A stretch of DNA of 64,000 bases from Streptomyces sp. NBC_00287 (GTDB lineage: Bacteria > Actinomycetota > Actinomycetes > Streptomycetales > Streptomycetaceae). Within the stretch, counting starts at the first letter, position 1, and the number at the start of each line of letters is the position of its first letter. Below, piece after piece: positions 9,699 to 18,900 of this stretch. The stretch lies in the NCBI RefSeq assembly GCF_036173105.1, contig NZ_CP108053.1, positions 1,860,001-1,924,000 on the forward strand. The letters are read 5' to 3'. Both the position numbers and the translations under genes were made by a program. The notes under the pieces were generated by a model. It did no database searches, was not told where the DNA came from, and worked only from the letters and a program-made list of their open reading frames with translations.

Positions 9699-10628
9699 AT
9701 GGAGTCCTCCAGAGCGCGCCGTGTGCCCCTGCTCTACGTCGCCCTCGCCACCGTGGCCGTCGTGGGCGGTACGGCCGCGGGGACGGTGTACGTGAAGGCG
9801 CAGGCGCACTCGACTCGGGGCGCGCAGAGCGCCGTATCGTCGTCGGCGACGCCCTCAGTGGTGGCGGCGAGCGGGGAGGCATCCGTGGAACCGGTGGCAC
9901 AGCCGACGGTGGATCTGGACGGGCTGCTGGCGGACGCGATGGAGTCGGTCACCGGCGCGGACGACGCTCAGGTGTCGGTGGCGGTATTGGATCTGGACTC
10001 CGGTGAGAGCGCCTCGTACGGGGACGCCTCCTTCGATACGGCGAGCATCGTGAAGGTCGACATCCTGGCGGCGCTGCTGCTGCAGGCGCAGGACGAGGGG
10101 CGGGCGCTGACGTCGGCGGAGCGGACGTACGCCACCGCCATGATCGAGAACAGCGACAACGTCTCCGCGTCGGCACTGTGGGAGACGATCGGCAGGGCGG
10201 AGGGGCTGGGCGCCGCGAACGAGCGCTTCGGGCTGACCGACACCGAGGGCGGCGACGGGATGCTGTGGGGGCTGACGCAGACCACGGCGGCGGATCAACT
10301 CACCCTGCTTCAGCAGGTGTTCGGGGAGGATTCGGAGCTGAGTGAGGCGTCGCGGACGTATCTGCAAGGGCTGATGGGGCAGATAGCGGTGGATCAGCGG
10401 TGGGGTGTCTCGGCCGTGGCGGACGGTTCCGGGTGGGCGCTCAAGAACGGGTGGCTGCCGCGGAGCACGACCGGGCTGTGGGACATCAACAGCATCGGGC
10501 GGGTGACGGTGGACGGGCGTGACTATCTGGTGGCGGCGCTGTCCGACGGGAACGAGACGAAGGCCGACGGAGTGTCGCTGATCGAGGCGGCCGTCAAGGC
10601 GGCGGTGTCGGTGTTCGCGACGGCCTAG
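9699..10628 (+). CDS. Class A beta-lactamase-like serine hydrolase, membrane-anchored
   Basis: 309 residues. A signal anchor (about 8-32) is followed by an Ala/Ser-rich linker and a beta-lactamase/transpeptidase-like domain. The nucleophile motif S-x-x-K appears as SIVK, the second motif as SDN (ENSDN), and the third as KNG (LKNGW) rather than KTG. This points to an extracytoplasmic serine hydrolase acting on peptidoglycan or a related peptide rather than a proven beta-lactamase; the Glu166 region is not clearly recognisable. It converges on the mycosin-like gene, with 3' ends overlapping by 4 bp. Confidence 0.8.
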   Translation: MESSRARRVPLLYVALATVAVVGGTAAGTVYVKAQAHSTRGAQSAVSSSATPSVVAASGEASVEPVAQPTVDLDGLLADAMESVTGADDAQVSVAVLDLDSGESASYGDASFDTASIVKVDILAALLLQAQDEGRALTSAERTYATAMIENSDNVSASALWETIGRAEGLGAANERFGLTDTEGGDGMLWGLTQTTAADQLTLLQQVFGEDSELSEASRTYLQGLMGQIAVDQRWGVSAVADGSGWALKNGWLPRSTTGLWDINSIGRVTVDGRDYLVAALSDGNETKADGVSLIEAAVKAAVSVFATA

Positions 10629-11803
10629 AAGCCGTCCTGGCGTTCGCGGCGGCCCCGCCACAGGACCACGGCCGCCACCAGCAGGACGCCTCCGGCGCTG
10701 CCGGCCAACGGGGCCGCCCAGGCTGTCGTGTCGTCGTCGGTCGTGGTGGTCTCGGGGCCCGAGCCGAAGTACTCGTTGCCGTAGGCCTTCGACCGCAGGC
10801 CCTTCGGCTTGAGGTCGGCGGCCTTCTCGATGGCGGCCGCGGGGTCCACGAAGCCGTAGCCGCGGGAGTCGTCACGGCCGTCGGCGGGGGCGTTGCGGGC
10901 CGTGTCCTCCAGGAGCTTCTTGATCTGGGCCGGGGTCAGGCCCGGGTGAGCGGCCTTGACCAGGGCCACCGCGCCGGAGACGAAGGCCGCGGCGGCGCTG
11001 GTGCCCCAGCCCTCGTAGTACTTGCGGTCGGGGTCGGCGATCACGACGTCGACGCCGGGGGCGCTGACCGTGGCGTACCAGCGGCGGGTGGAGAAGGAGG
11101 CGCGGGTGCCGAACTTGTCGACGGCGGTCACGGCGATCACGCCCGGGTAGGCGGCCGGGTAGGAGATGTGGTCGCCCTTCTCGCCGCCGTTGCCGGCCGA
11201 GGCGACGACGACGGCGCCCTTTCTCAGGGCGTACTGGACGGCCTCGTCCTCGGCGGGTTCGGGGTGGGCGGACTTGGAGTCGTCGCCCAGGGAGAGGTTG
11301 ATGACGTCGGCGCCGTGGTCGGCGGCCCAGCGGATGCCGTCGGCGAGGGCGTTGCCCCGGGTGGTGCGGGCCTTGGCGCGGGCGGAGTCGCCGTCCTCGA
11401 GGATCACGCGGACGGGGAGGATCTTCGCCTCGGGGGCGATGCCCATGACGCCGTCGGAGTTGCCGTAGCCGTGGCCGTGGCCGGCGATGATGCCGGCCAT
11501 CGCGGTGCCGTGGCGGGCCCAGGCGCGGTCGCCCCGCTCGGCACCGAAGCCGACCATGTCGTTGCCGGTGAGGACGTTCCCGGCGAGGTCGGGGTGTTCG
11601 TTGTCGACGCCGGTGTCGAGGACGGCGACGGTGATGCCCTTGCCCTTGGTGGTCTGCCAGGCCTCGTCGGTGTGCATGGCCTCCAGGGCCCACTGCTGGG
11701 CGCGGATGCTGTCGGCGTGCGCGGCGGTGGCCGGGACGAGGGCGAGGGAGGCGGCGAGGAGGACGCTGAGCAGGCCGGTGCGGCGGATGCGGGCGGCGGT
11801 CAC
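10625..11803 (-). CDS. Mycosin-like (type VII secretion-associated) subtilisin protease
   Basis: A 392-residue secreted serine protease. A signal peptide ends near ATAAHA (about 30). The S8 catalytic triad is visible as Asp in AVLDTGVD, His in RHGTAMAG and Ser in GTSAAAA, with the oxyanion Asn in SAGNGG. A C-terminal transmembrane helix (about 362-382) ends in a basic tail. This architecture matches MycP mycosins and related Streptomyces proteases. Its start overlaps the upstream gene by 4 bp (ATGA), so the two are coupled. No EsxA/EccC genes are nearby, so a role in ESX secretion is uncertain. Confidence 0.9.
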   Translation of the reverse strand: MTAARIRRTGLLSVLLAASLALVPATAAHADSIRAQQWALEAMHTDEAWQTTKGKGITVAVLDTGVDNEHPDLAGNVLTGNDMVGFGAERGDRAWARHGTAMAGIIAGHGHGYGNSDGVMGIAPEAKILPVRVILEDGDSARAKARTTRGNALADGIRWAADHGADVINLSLGDDSKSAHPEPAEDEAVQYALRKGAVVVASAGNGGEKGDHISYPAAYPGVIAVTAVDKFGTRASFSTRRWYATVSAPGVDVVIADPDRKYYEGWGTSAAAAFVSGAVALVKAAHPGLTPAQIKKLLEDTARNAPADGRDDSRGYGFVDPAAAIEKAADLKPKGLRSKAYGNEYFGSGPETTTTDDDTTAWAAPLAGSAGGVLLVAAVVLWRGRRERQDGF

Positions 11804-14364
11804 GAGGCCGACTCCGTGGCGTACGGGCCGACGTGCTTGCGCAGGGCGCGTTCGACGCGGTCGGCGAGACCTTTCGCCTCGTGGCCGAGGCCGGCCTGGG
11901 CGGGGGCCGTGGTGGCGCCGGACTCCATGGCGTCCGCGGCGGGCTGCGGCTCGTCGACGCCGCGGCCGTCGGTCCAGCCGGAGACGGCGTAGACGACGAC
12001 CGGGGCGTCGGTGAGGACGGAGACGGTCCAGGTGGCGCGCTGGTCGCTCGCGAAGCCCGGGCCGTACGGGCGGGGCATGAGGTCGGTACGGCGGTCCAGG
12101 CCCTCGTCGGTGAACCGCTTGGCGAGGGAGGCCATGGCGGTGGCGTCGGCCTTGGTGAAGAGCAGGCCGACGGTGGTGACGTAGGTCTGGGTGGCGTCGG
12201 TGTAGGTGGCGCGCAGGAGCCGCTGGCAGCCGACGGGGGCGAGGGCCTTGCGCAGGAGCGGGTCGAAGGCGTCCTTGCAGCCGCTGTCCGGGGCGACGGC
12301 GATTCGCGTCCAGGTGCGATCAGCACCGCCGGGCCCGGCGCCCTGACCCTTCACGCTGGGCGGAAACAGCTGATCGACGGGGATGCTGTGCCAAAGACTC
12401 CGAGCCGCGACGAAATCGTCCCGGGCCCCGGCGGCTTCGGAATCCCCGACAAGCCAACTACCGGTGACCGCACCCCCGACCAGCCCAAGCCCCAACACAA
12501 GACAGGCAGCAACAGCAACAATCCGCGCCCTGCCCCGCCTGCCGAGCATCCTCGCCCGACCGCCCCCGTCATACCCCTCAGGCTCCCCGAACGACACAAC
12601 GGGCCGCCCGTCGGCGGGGGTCATGGGGGCGCTCCAGGAGAAGGCGGGGTCGGGGGTGGTGGGGGTGTCGCGGGGGGCGGGGTCGGGAGTCGCGGGGGCG
12701 TGGCGGGGGAGGCCGGGGGTCGCGGGGGCCTGGCGGGGGGCGAGGCCGGGAGTGGCGGAGGCCTCGCGGGAGGCGGGGGCGGGAGCCGCGGAGGCCTCGC
12801 GGGAGGCGAAGCCGGGAGTCGCGGAGGCCTCGCGGGAGGCGAGACCGGGAGCGGTGGAGGCTTCGCGGGAGGCGGCGGGGTCGGCGACGGGCTCGGCGGG
12901 GATGGGGCGCAGGCGCGTGGTCGTCTCCGACGGGGTCTCGGCGGGGGCGGTGGGGCGGCGCAGGTGTGGCAGCGGGCGGCGGACAGGGGCCGGGGCGGAT
13001 GCGGTGAGGCGCGGGCTGGTGGGCGTGGCCGGGCTGGACGGGGTGGCGGACGGGAGCGAGGACGCGCTGCCGGAAGAGACCGAGCTGGACGGGCTCGCCG
13101 TGTGGCGGAACAGCGCGCCGCCGGACGGGTCCGGACCCGGCGGGGTGGCGGACTGGCTCGCCGCCGGGCCGGAGGACGCGCCGCTGGACGTGGCCGAGCC
13201 AGGCGGGGTGACTGGCGGAGTCCCCGCCGGACGGAACAGCGCGCCATCGGACGAGGCCGGGCCGGGCGGGCCGGAGGACGCGCCGCTGGACGTGGCCGAG
13301 CCAGGCGGGGTGACTGACGGAGTCCCCGCCGGACGGAATAGCGCGCCATCGGACGAGGCCGGGCCGGGCGGGCCGGAGAGCGCGCCGCCAGACGAGGCCG
13401 AACCAGGCGGGGTGACTGACGGAGTCGCGGCCGGACGGAACGGCGCGCCATCGGACGAGACCGGACCGGGCGGCGTCGCGGACGGGCTCGTCGCCGGGCG
13501 GGAGGGCGTGCCCGCGGCGGCCGCCGGGCGAGGCATCGCCGCGGCCGAAGCGCCCGGGCCCGGCGGGACTGCGGTCGAGGAGGCCGAGCGCGGCGCTGCA
13601 CCACCGGCCGCAGTCGGGCTCGTTGCCAGGCGTGGAGGCGTGCCGTCAGGAGCAGTCGGGCTCGACATCGGACTCGGCGGCCTGCCGTCAGAGGCAGTCG
13701 GGGTCGTCGCCGGGCGCGGCGGTGTCCGACCAGACGCAGCCTGGCTCGACGTCAGGCGCGCAGACGTGGCGCCGGAAGCGGTCGGGCTCGTTGTCGGCCG
13801 TAGTGGCGTGCCGTTAGAAACAGCCGGGCTCGACGTCGCGCGCGTAGGCGTGGCACCGGAAGCGGTCGGGCTCGTTGCCGGACGCGGCGGCGTGCCGTCA
13901 GAGGCGCTCGGGCTCGTCGCCGGGCGGAGCGGTGCCCCACCAGACGCAGCCTGGCTCGACGTCGGGCGCGTAGGCGTGGCGCCGGAAGCGGTCGGGCTCG
14001 ACATCGGACGTGGTGGCGTGCCGTCAGAGGCGCTCGGGGGCGTCGCCGGGCGGAGGGGTGTCCCATCAGGCGCAGCCGGGCGCGCAGGCGTGGTGGTGGG
14101 GGGCGTCGGGTGGGGGTGGGTGGTGGCCTCGCCGGGTGAGTCGGGGGACGGCGGTGGTGGGGTGTCCGGGAAGCGGGCGGATGCCTTGGGTGGGGGTGGG
14201 GTGGCCGGGGGTTCGGTGCTCGGTGTGGGGACGTGTGTCGCCGTTGGGCGTGTGCCGGCTCGGGACGTGGTCGCCGAGTCGGCCGCCGGCGGTGGGTCCT
14301 GTTGCGGCTTCGGGGGGTGCGGTGGGCGTGGGGGGATGGAGGCGCGTTGCGCTTCCGTGTTCAT
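11800..14364 (-). CDS. Large Pro/Ser/Thr-rich repeat membrane protein of unknown function
   Basis: 854 residues. About the first 600 are low-complexity Pro, Ser, Thr and Ala with two repeat arrays: roughly eleven 14-residue units (residues about 101-254) and three 34-residue units (DNA 13171-13476). A single transmembrane helix (VAVAACLVLGLGLVGGAV) then precedes a folded extracytoplasmic domain of about 230 residues with two well-spaced cysteines (SGCKD and VGCQR). The topology suggests a cytoplasmic Pro-rich arm and an outer globular domain, similar in plan to protein-kinase-linked or secretion-associated proteins. It is coupled to the mycosin-like protease downstream, so it may be its partner or substrate. 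I recognise no named family. Confidence 0.75.
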   Translation of the reverse strand: MNTEAQRASIPPRPPHPPKPQQDPPPAADSATTSRAGTRPTATHVPTPSTEPPATPPPPKASARFPDTPPPPSPDSPGEATTHPHPTPPTTTPARPAAPDGTPLRPATPPSASDGTPPRPMSSPTASGATPTRPTSSQAASGGAPLRPATSPSASDGTPPRPATSPTASGATPTRATSSPAVSNGTPLRPTTSPTASGATSARLTSSQAASGRTPPRPATTPTASDGRPPSPMSSPTAPDGTPPRLATSPTAAGGAAPRSASSTAVPPGPGASAAAMPRPAAAAGTPSRPATSPSATPPGPVSSDGAPFRPAATPSVTPPGSASSGGALSGPPGPASSDGALFRPAGTPSVTPPGSATSSGASSGPPGPASSDGALFRPAGTPPVTPPGSATSSGASSGPAASQSATPPGPDPSGGALFRHTASPSSSVSSGSASSLPSATPSSPATPTSPRLTASAPAPVRRPLPHLRRPTAPAETPSETTTRLRPIPAEPVADPAASREASTAPGLASREASATPGFASREASAAPAPASREASATPGLAPRQAPATPGLPRHAPATPDPAPRDTPTTPDPAFSWSAPMTPADGRPVVSFGEPEGYDGGGRARMLGRRGRARIVAVAACLVLGLGLVGGAVTGSWLVGDSEAAGARDDFVAARSLWHSIPVDQLFPPSVKGQGAGPGGADRTWTRIAVAPDSGCKDAFDPLLRKALAPVGCQRLLRATYTDATQTYVTTVGLLFTKADATAMASLAKRFTDEGLDRRTDLMPRPYGPGFASDQRATWTVSVLTDAPVVVYAVSGWTDGRGVDEPQPAADAMESGATTAPAQAGLGHEAKGLADRVERALRKHVGPYATESAS
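13171..13476. repeat. Three 102-bp tandem repeats in the Pro-rich gene
   Basis: Units start at 13171, 13273 and 13375 with a period of exactly 102 bp (34 codons). Copies one and two are nearly identical (GGAGGACGCGCCGCTGGACG in both), while the third is more diverged. They encode Pro/Gly/Ser-rich segments and preserve the frame. Confidence 0.85.
13603..14064. repeat. About eleven 42-bp coding repeats (14-residue units)
   Basis: The translated units follow the pattern GTPPRPATSPTASD with variation (for example ATPTRPTSSQAASG and GTPLRPTTSPTASG). Each is 14 residues, consecutive and in frame across residues about 101-254 of the minus-strand protein. There are no spacers, so this is not a CRISPR array. 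Confidence 0.8.
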
Positions 14365-14601
14365 GCGCCCCCCGTTTCCTGTTGCCCGGGCCTGTCGTAC
14401 GCGGGCCCCGTTTCGTTCGCCCGGGCCCGGTGCTTCCGGGCGACATCTACCCGCACGGGTGGACCGGCATCCCGGTCCCCACGTGCGTGCGCGTCACTCT
14501 ACGGGTTGATCCCGGCGCCGCGGGAACCAGTCCACGAGCCCGGGGCTTTAGCCCGGAACGTCCCCCTACCCTGCGGTAATCCTGTCTGGCAGGCTTCGTT
14601 C

Positions 14602-15804
14602 ATGACTGCGCGCGCCGCCGACCGGGCCCGTTACGACCGGGCCACCGCCCATCTCGACGCCCCCCTCGCGATCGTGGACCTGGAGGCCTTCGACGCCAAC
14701 GCGGACGACCTCGTCCATCGCGCGGGCGGCAAGCCCATCCGCGTCGCCAGCAAGTCCGTCCGCTGCCGGGCCCTGCTCGAACGCGTCCTCGCCCGCGACG
14801 GCTTCGCGGGGATCATGTCCTTCACCCTCGCCGAGTCCCTGTGGCTGGCCCGCTCCGGCTTCGACGACATCCTGCTCGCTTACCCGTCCGCCGACCGGGC
14901 CGGATTCGCCGAGCTCACCAGCGACCCCAAGCTCGCCTCCGCCGTCACCGTGATGATCGACGACCCGGCACAGCTCCGGCTCATCGACGACGCCCGGGAC
15001 GGAGGGCGTGAAGTCGTCCGGGTCTGCCTGGAGTTGGACACCTCGCTGAAGCTGCTCGGGGGCCGTGTGCGGGTCGGGGCCCGGCGTTCCCCGCTGCACT
15101 CCCCCGCCCAAGTCGCCGACATGGCCCAGATCGTCGCCCGTCGGCCGGGTTTCGAGGTCGTCGGGATCATGGCGTACGAGGGACACATCGCCGGCGTCGG
15201 TGACTCCATCGCCGGGCGCCCCCTGCGCTCGCGTGCCGTGCGGCTGATGCAGGCCACCGCGCGCCGGGAACTCGTCCAGCGGCGGGCCGAGGTGGTACGG
15301 GCGCTGCGGACCGTGGCGCCGGGGCTGAAGTTCGTCAACGGCGGCGGCACCGGCAGCGTCCAGTTCACCGCCGCCGAGGACTGCGTCACCGAGATCGGCG
15401 CCGGGTCGGGACTCTACGTACCGCGCCTGTTCGACAACTACACGTCCTTCAGCGGACGTCCGGCCGCCCTGTTCGCCCAGCCCGTCGTCCGGCGGCCCGG
15501 CGTCGGGGTCGTGACCGTCCTCGGCGGCGGCTACCCGGCCTCCGGTGTCGCAGGACCCGACCGGCTGCCGGTGCCGTACCTGCCGGAGGGGCTGCGCTAC
15601 GACCCCCAGGAGGGCCCCGGCGAGGTCCAGACCCCGCTGCTCGGCTCCCCCGCCGACGATCTGCTGATCGGCGACAAGGTGTGGTTCCGTCACGCCAAGG
15701 CGGGTGAACTGTGCGAGCGCTTCGAGCAGTTGCACCTGATCGAGGGCGACACGGTGACGGCGACCGTACCGACGTACCGGGGAGAGGGCCACACCTTCCT
15801 CTAG
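14602..15804 (+). CDS. PLP-dependent amino acid deaminase/aldolase (D-threonine aldolase-like)
   Basis: A 400-residue enzyme of the alanine-racemase-fold (type III PLP) group. An N-terminal barrel carries PLP-Lys in the block IRVASKSVRCRALLE, followed by the C-terminal D-serine dehydratase-like domain with the metal-binding region near IGDKVWFRHAKAGELCERF. Family members cleave D-threonine or deaminate D-serine-type substrates; the exact substrate is not known. The ATG at 14602 is chosen because upstream codons are non-homologous. It stands alone after a 237-bp gap and its stop overlaps the convergent DUF2510 gene by 4 bp. Confidence 0.85.
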   Translation: MTARAADRARYDRATAHLDAPLAIVDLEAFDANADDLVHRAGGKPIRVASKSVRCRALLERVLARDGFAGIMSFTLAESLWLARSGFDDILLAYPSADRAGFAELTSDPKLASAVTVMIDDPAQLRLIDDARDGGREVVRVCLELDTSLKLLGGRVRVGARRSPLHSPAQVADMAQIVARRPGFEVVGIMAYEGHIAGVGDSIAGRPLRSRAVRLMQATARRELVQRRAEVVRALRTVAPGLKFVNGGGTGSVQFTAAEDCVTEIGAGSGLYVPRLFDNYTSFSGRPAALFAQPVVRRPGVGVVTVLGGGYPASGVAGPDRLPVPYLPEGLRYDPQEGPGEVQTPLLGSPADDLLIGDKVWFRHAKAGELCERFEQLHLIEGDTVTATVPTYRGEGHTFL

Positions 15805-16709
15805 CCCTCGCTCGGACCCACGCTGCTGCCCACTCCCCCGCCCCCGTCCGGGTCGTCGACGGACCGGATGCCCTTGGTGATGTGGTCCATGTCGGTCAGG
15901 GGCGGGCCGTCCGGGCCCGCGTCGAAGACGTAGCGGACGCAGATCGGTGACTCGGTGCCGACGCGGGACGGGAAGACCGTCGACTGGACGTAGCCGCCGG
16001 GGCCCTCGGCGGTGGTGACCCGCCAGCGCACGAAGTACCCGGCCCGGCCGGCCACCGCGACCGGGCCGGACTTGACGACCTTGTGGGACTCCATGCCGCC
16101 GTAGGGCCGTCGGCCGATCGTGTCGCGGTCGTACGCGGACTCGGCCGCCTCCTTGATGTCCTGCTCGGCCAGCGCCTCGGGGGACCGCTCGTCGTTCGAG
16201 GTGACCGTCATCGACATGACGAGGCCGTGGCGGCACAGGCCCTCGTCGCCGGGGCAGTCGTAGGTGCCGTCCGTGGTCATGACGACGTCGTCGTCCGCGA
16301 CGTACTTCGGCCTGACCCAGCCGTCGGGCAACGGCAATGTGATGCCGTTGAGTTCGTCGGTCACGACGGCCGGGTCGTCGGCGGACGGCTCGCTCGGGGA
16401 AGGGGTAGGGGAAGGAGAAGGTGACTCCGGGGCCTGCGTGTAGTACGTGGGCGCCGTCTCGATCTCCGCACCGCTCTCGTCCTCCCCCTGCCCCAGCACC
16501 ACCGCCCCCGTGACGATCGCCGCCACGAGCACGACCGCCGCCGTGGTGACGGCGACGGCCTTGGCCCGCCCGGAGGCCGCCACGACCGGCATCGGCGCCG
16601 TCACCTCGGGTGTGCGCCGGTGTTCGGTCCAGGCCGTGCCGTCCCACCAGCGCTCCAGATGCGGAGCTTTGGGATCGCGGTACCAGCCGGGTGGGGGCGT
16701 CATGCTCAT
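15801..16709 (-). CDS. DUF2510 domain membrane protein
   Basis: 302 residues. An N-terminal DUF2510 domain (PPGWYRDPKAPHLERWWDGTAWTEH, split here as PPGWYRD and WWDGTAWTEH; residues 5-30) is followed by one transmembrane helix (about 49-71), a Pro/Ser-rich linker and an extracytoplasmic domain of about 180 residues (starting near LNGITLPLPDGW) with paired cysteines (TYDCPGDEGLCRHG). DUF2510 proteins are abundant in actinobacteria, but their outer domains have no assigned function. Transcription appears separate from the SDR operon. Confidence 0.8.
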   Translation of the reverse strand: MSMTPPPGWYRDPKAPHLERWWDGTAWTEHRRTPEVTAPMPVVAASGRAKAVAVTTAAVVLVAAIVTGAVVLGQGEDESGAEIETAPTYYTQAPESPSPSPTPSPSEPSADDPAVVTDELNGITLPLPDGWVRPKYVADDDVVMTTDGTYDCPGDEGLCRHGLVMSMTVTSNDERSPEALAEQDIKEAAESAYDRDTIGRRPYGGMESHKVVKSGPVAVAGRAGYFVRWRVTTAEGPGGYVQSTVFPSRVGTESPICVRYVFDAGPDGPPLTDMDHITKGIRSVDDPDGGGGVGSSVGPSEG

Positions 16710-16716
16710 GCGGGCA

Positions 16717-16736
16717 CTGTAGGACGCCGCCTACAG
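16717..16736 (-). terminator. Short hairpin at the end of the SDR/ALDH/GlnA4 operon
   Basis: CTGTAGG (16717-16723) and CCTACAG (16730-16736) form a 7-bp stem that overlaps the SDR stop codon on the minus strand. There is no T-tract, so termination is only a possibility. Confidence 0.4.
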
Positions 16737-17522
16737 GGGGGTGACATACGCCCCGGAAATTCCCCCGTCCACCAGGAAGTCGGTGGCGTTGACGAAGGAG
16801 GAGTCGTCGCTGGCCAGGAAGGCGACCGCGGCGGCGATCTCGTCGGCCTCGGCGAACCGGCCCAGCGGAATGTGGACGAGGCGGCGGGCGGCGCGCTCGG
16901 GGTCCTTGGCGAACAGTTCCTGCAGCAAGGGGGTGTTCACCGGGCCGGGGCAGAGGGCGTTGACGCGGATGCCCTCCCTCGCGAACTGCACACCCAGTTC
17001 GCGGGACATGGCGAGGACTCCGCCCTTGGACGCCGTGTACGAGATCTGGGACGTGGCCGCGCCCATCCGCGCCACGAACGACGCCGTGTTGATGATCGAG
17101 CCCTTGCCCTGGCGCCGCATGTACGGGATCGCGGCCTTGCAGCACAGGTAGACGGAGGTGAGGTTGACCTCCTGGACGCGCTTCCAGGCCTCAAGTCCCG
17201 TCTCCAGGATGGAGTCGTCGTCGGGCGGCGAGATCCCGGCGTTGTTGAAGGCGATGTCGACGCTGCCGTAGGTGTCGTAGGCCGTCTGGAACAGCGCCTC
17301 GACCTGCTCGGCGTCGGTGACGTCCACCTTGACGAAGGTGCCGCCGACCTCGTCCGCCGCCGCCTTTCCGCGCTGTTCGTCGACGTCGCCGCAGACCACA
17401 TGGGCGCCCTCGGACGCGAGCCGGCGGGCGGTGGCGAGGCCGATGCCGCTGCCGGCTCCGGTGATGACGGCGGTACGGCCGACCAGTCGGCGGCAGACGA
17501 TCTCTTCGGTTGCTGAGGTCAC
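16731..17522 (-). CDS. SDR-family oxidoreductase in the gamma-glutamyl catabolic operon
   Basis: 263-residue classical short-chain dehydrogenase. The Rossmann motif GAGSGIG (about 21-27), NNAG, the catalytic Ser/Tyr-x-x-x-Lys (YTASK) and a C-terminal GG-type end are all present. It starts at GTG 17522, overlapping the aldehyde dehydrogenase stop (GTGA), so it is the third gene of the glnA4-type operon. By position it would oxidise the alcohol of a gamma-glutamylated amino alcohol to the aldehyde, or reduce it back. This is an inference from context. Confidence 0.88.
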   Translation of the reverse strand: MTSATEEIVCRRLVGRTAVITGAGSGIGLATARRLASEGAHVVCGDVDEQRGKAAADEVGGTFVKVDVTDAEQVEALFQTAYDTYGSVDIAFNNAGISPPDDDSILETGLEAWKRVQEVNLTSVYLCCKAAIPYMRRQGKGSIINTASFVARMGAATSQISYTASKGGVLAMSRELGVQFAREGIRVNALCPGPVNTPLLQELFAKDPERAARRLVHIPLGRFAEADEIAAAVAFLASDDSSFVNATDFLVDGGISGAYVTPL

Positions 17523-18892
17523 TGTGCGGGGCCCTCCGTGCTGATGAAGACGTTCTTGGTCTCGGTGAAGGCGGTCAGCGCGTCCGGGCCGAGCTCACGG
17601 CCGATACCGGACTGCTTGAAGCCGCCGAAGGGGGTCCAGTAGCGGACGCTGGAGTGGGAGTTGACGGACAGGTTGCCCGCGCGGACGGCCTGCGAGACGC
17701 GCAGGGCGCGGCCGACGTCCCGGGTCCAGATGGAGCCGGAGAGGCCGTAGTCGGTGGCGTTGGCGAGCGCCACGGCCTCCGCCTCGTCCTCGAAGGGGAG
17801 GACGACGGCGACTGGTCCGAAGACCTCCTCGACGGCCACGCGCGCGTGCGGGTCGACGCCGGTGAGGACGGTGGGCGGGAACCAGAAGCCGGGGCCCTCG
17901 GGGGCTTTGCCACGAATGCCCTCGAGATCGCCGGAGACGTACGAACGGACGCGTTCCAGTTGTGCCTTGGAGATCAGCGGGCCCATCTGTGTCTGCTCAT
18001 CGGCGGGATCGCCCACGCGCACCGACTCGATACTCGGAGCCAGGAGGTCCAGGAACCGGTCGTAGACAGTCCGCTGGACGAGGATGCGCGTGCGGGCGCA
18101 GCAGTCCTGTCCTGAGTTGTCGAGGAAGGACATGGGCGCGGCCCGGGCGGCGGCCTCGATGTCCGCGTCGGCGAAGACGATGTTGGGGCTCTTGCCGCCG
18201 AGTTCGAGGGTGACCCGCTTGAGGAGCGCGGAGCCCTTCGCCAACACCTGTTTGCCCACGGCCGTTGACCCCGTGAAGACGACCTTCGCCACGCCCGGGT
18301 GCTCGACGAGGGCGTTGCCCGCGACGGGACCATGACCGGGTAGCACCTGGAACAGGCCCTCGGGCAGCCCGGCCTCCAGGGCGAGTTCGGCCAGGCGGAG
18401 TGCGGTCAGCGGGGTCGTCTCGGCCGGCTTCAGGATCACGGCGTTGCCCGCGGCCAGCGCCGGGGCCGTGCCCCAGGCCGCGATCGGCATCGGGAAGTTC
18501 CAGGGCGCGATGACGCCCACGACACCGAGCGGTTCGAGGATCGTGACGTCGAGGCCGCCGGGGACCGGGATCTGACGTCCGGTCAGCCGCTCCACGCCGC
18601 CCGCCGCGTAGTCGAGCAGATCACGGACGTTGCCCGCCTCCCAGCGGGCGTTGCCGACGGTGTGCCCGGCCTCGCGGACCTCCAACTGGGCGAGTTCTTC
18701 GAGGTGTTCGTCGACGGCGACGGCGAACCGGCGGAGCAGTCGGGCCCGGTCGGCGGGGGCCAGGGCCGCCCACTGGGCCTGGGCGCGGGCGGCCCGTACG
18801 ACCGCCGCGTCCACGTCGGCCGCGGACGCCGCCGGGATGGTGGCGACGACCTCTTCGGTGGCCGGGTTCAGTACCTGGAGCTGGTCGGACAA
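17519..18892 (-). CDS. NAD(P)-dependent aldehyde dehydrogenase
   Basis: 457 residues, slightly short for the family. The catalytic Cys lies in NSGQDCCART, the general base Glu in LELGGKSPNIV, and the cofactor motif in VFTGSTAVGKQV. TTG 18892 is the start: it follows the glnA4-type stop by 8 nt, and GAGG sits 6 nt before it. The likely role is oxidation of a gamma-glutamyl aldehyde to the acid, between the ligase and the hydrolase. The long reading frame upstream of this start is a shadow of the glutamine synthetase-like gene. Confidence 0.9.
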   Translation of the reverse strand: MSDQLQVLNPATEEVVATIPAASAADVDAAVVRAARAQAQWAALAPADRARLLRRFAVAVDEHLEELAQLEVREAGHTVGNARWEAGNVRDLLDYAAGGVERLTGRQIPVPGGLDVTILEPLGVVGVIAPWNFPMPIAAWGTAPALAAGNAVILKPAETTPLTALRLAELALEAGLPEGLFQVLPGHGPVAGNALVEHPGVAKVVFTGSTAVGKQVLAKGSALLKRVTLELGGKSPNIVFADADIEAAARAAPMSFLDNSGQDCCARTRILVQRTVYDRFLDLLAPSIESVRVGDPADEQTQMGPLISKAQLERVRSYVSGDLEGIRGKAPEGPGFWFPPTVLTGVDPHARVAVEEVFGPVAVVLPFEDEAEAVALANATDYGLSGSIWTRDVGRALRVSQAVRAGNLSVNSHSSVRYWTPFGGFKQSGIGRELGPDALTAFTETKNVFISTEGPAQ

Positions 18893-18900
18893 GGCGGGCC

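Noticed and set aside
13171..14064. Repeat arrays resembling CRISPR or a minisatellite
   Set aside because: Units are contiguous, in frame and without unique spacers. They encode Pro/Ser/Thr repeats, and no cas gene is near.
10625..14364. ESX/type VII secretion locus
   Set aside because: Only a mycosin-like protease is present. No EsxA/B, EccB, EccC or EccD genes are visible, so calling this a secretion system would be overreach.
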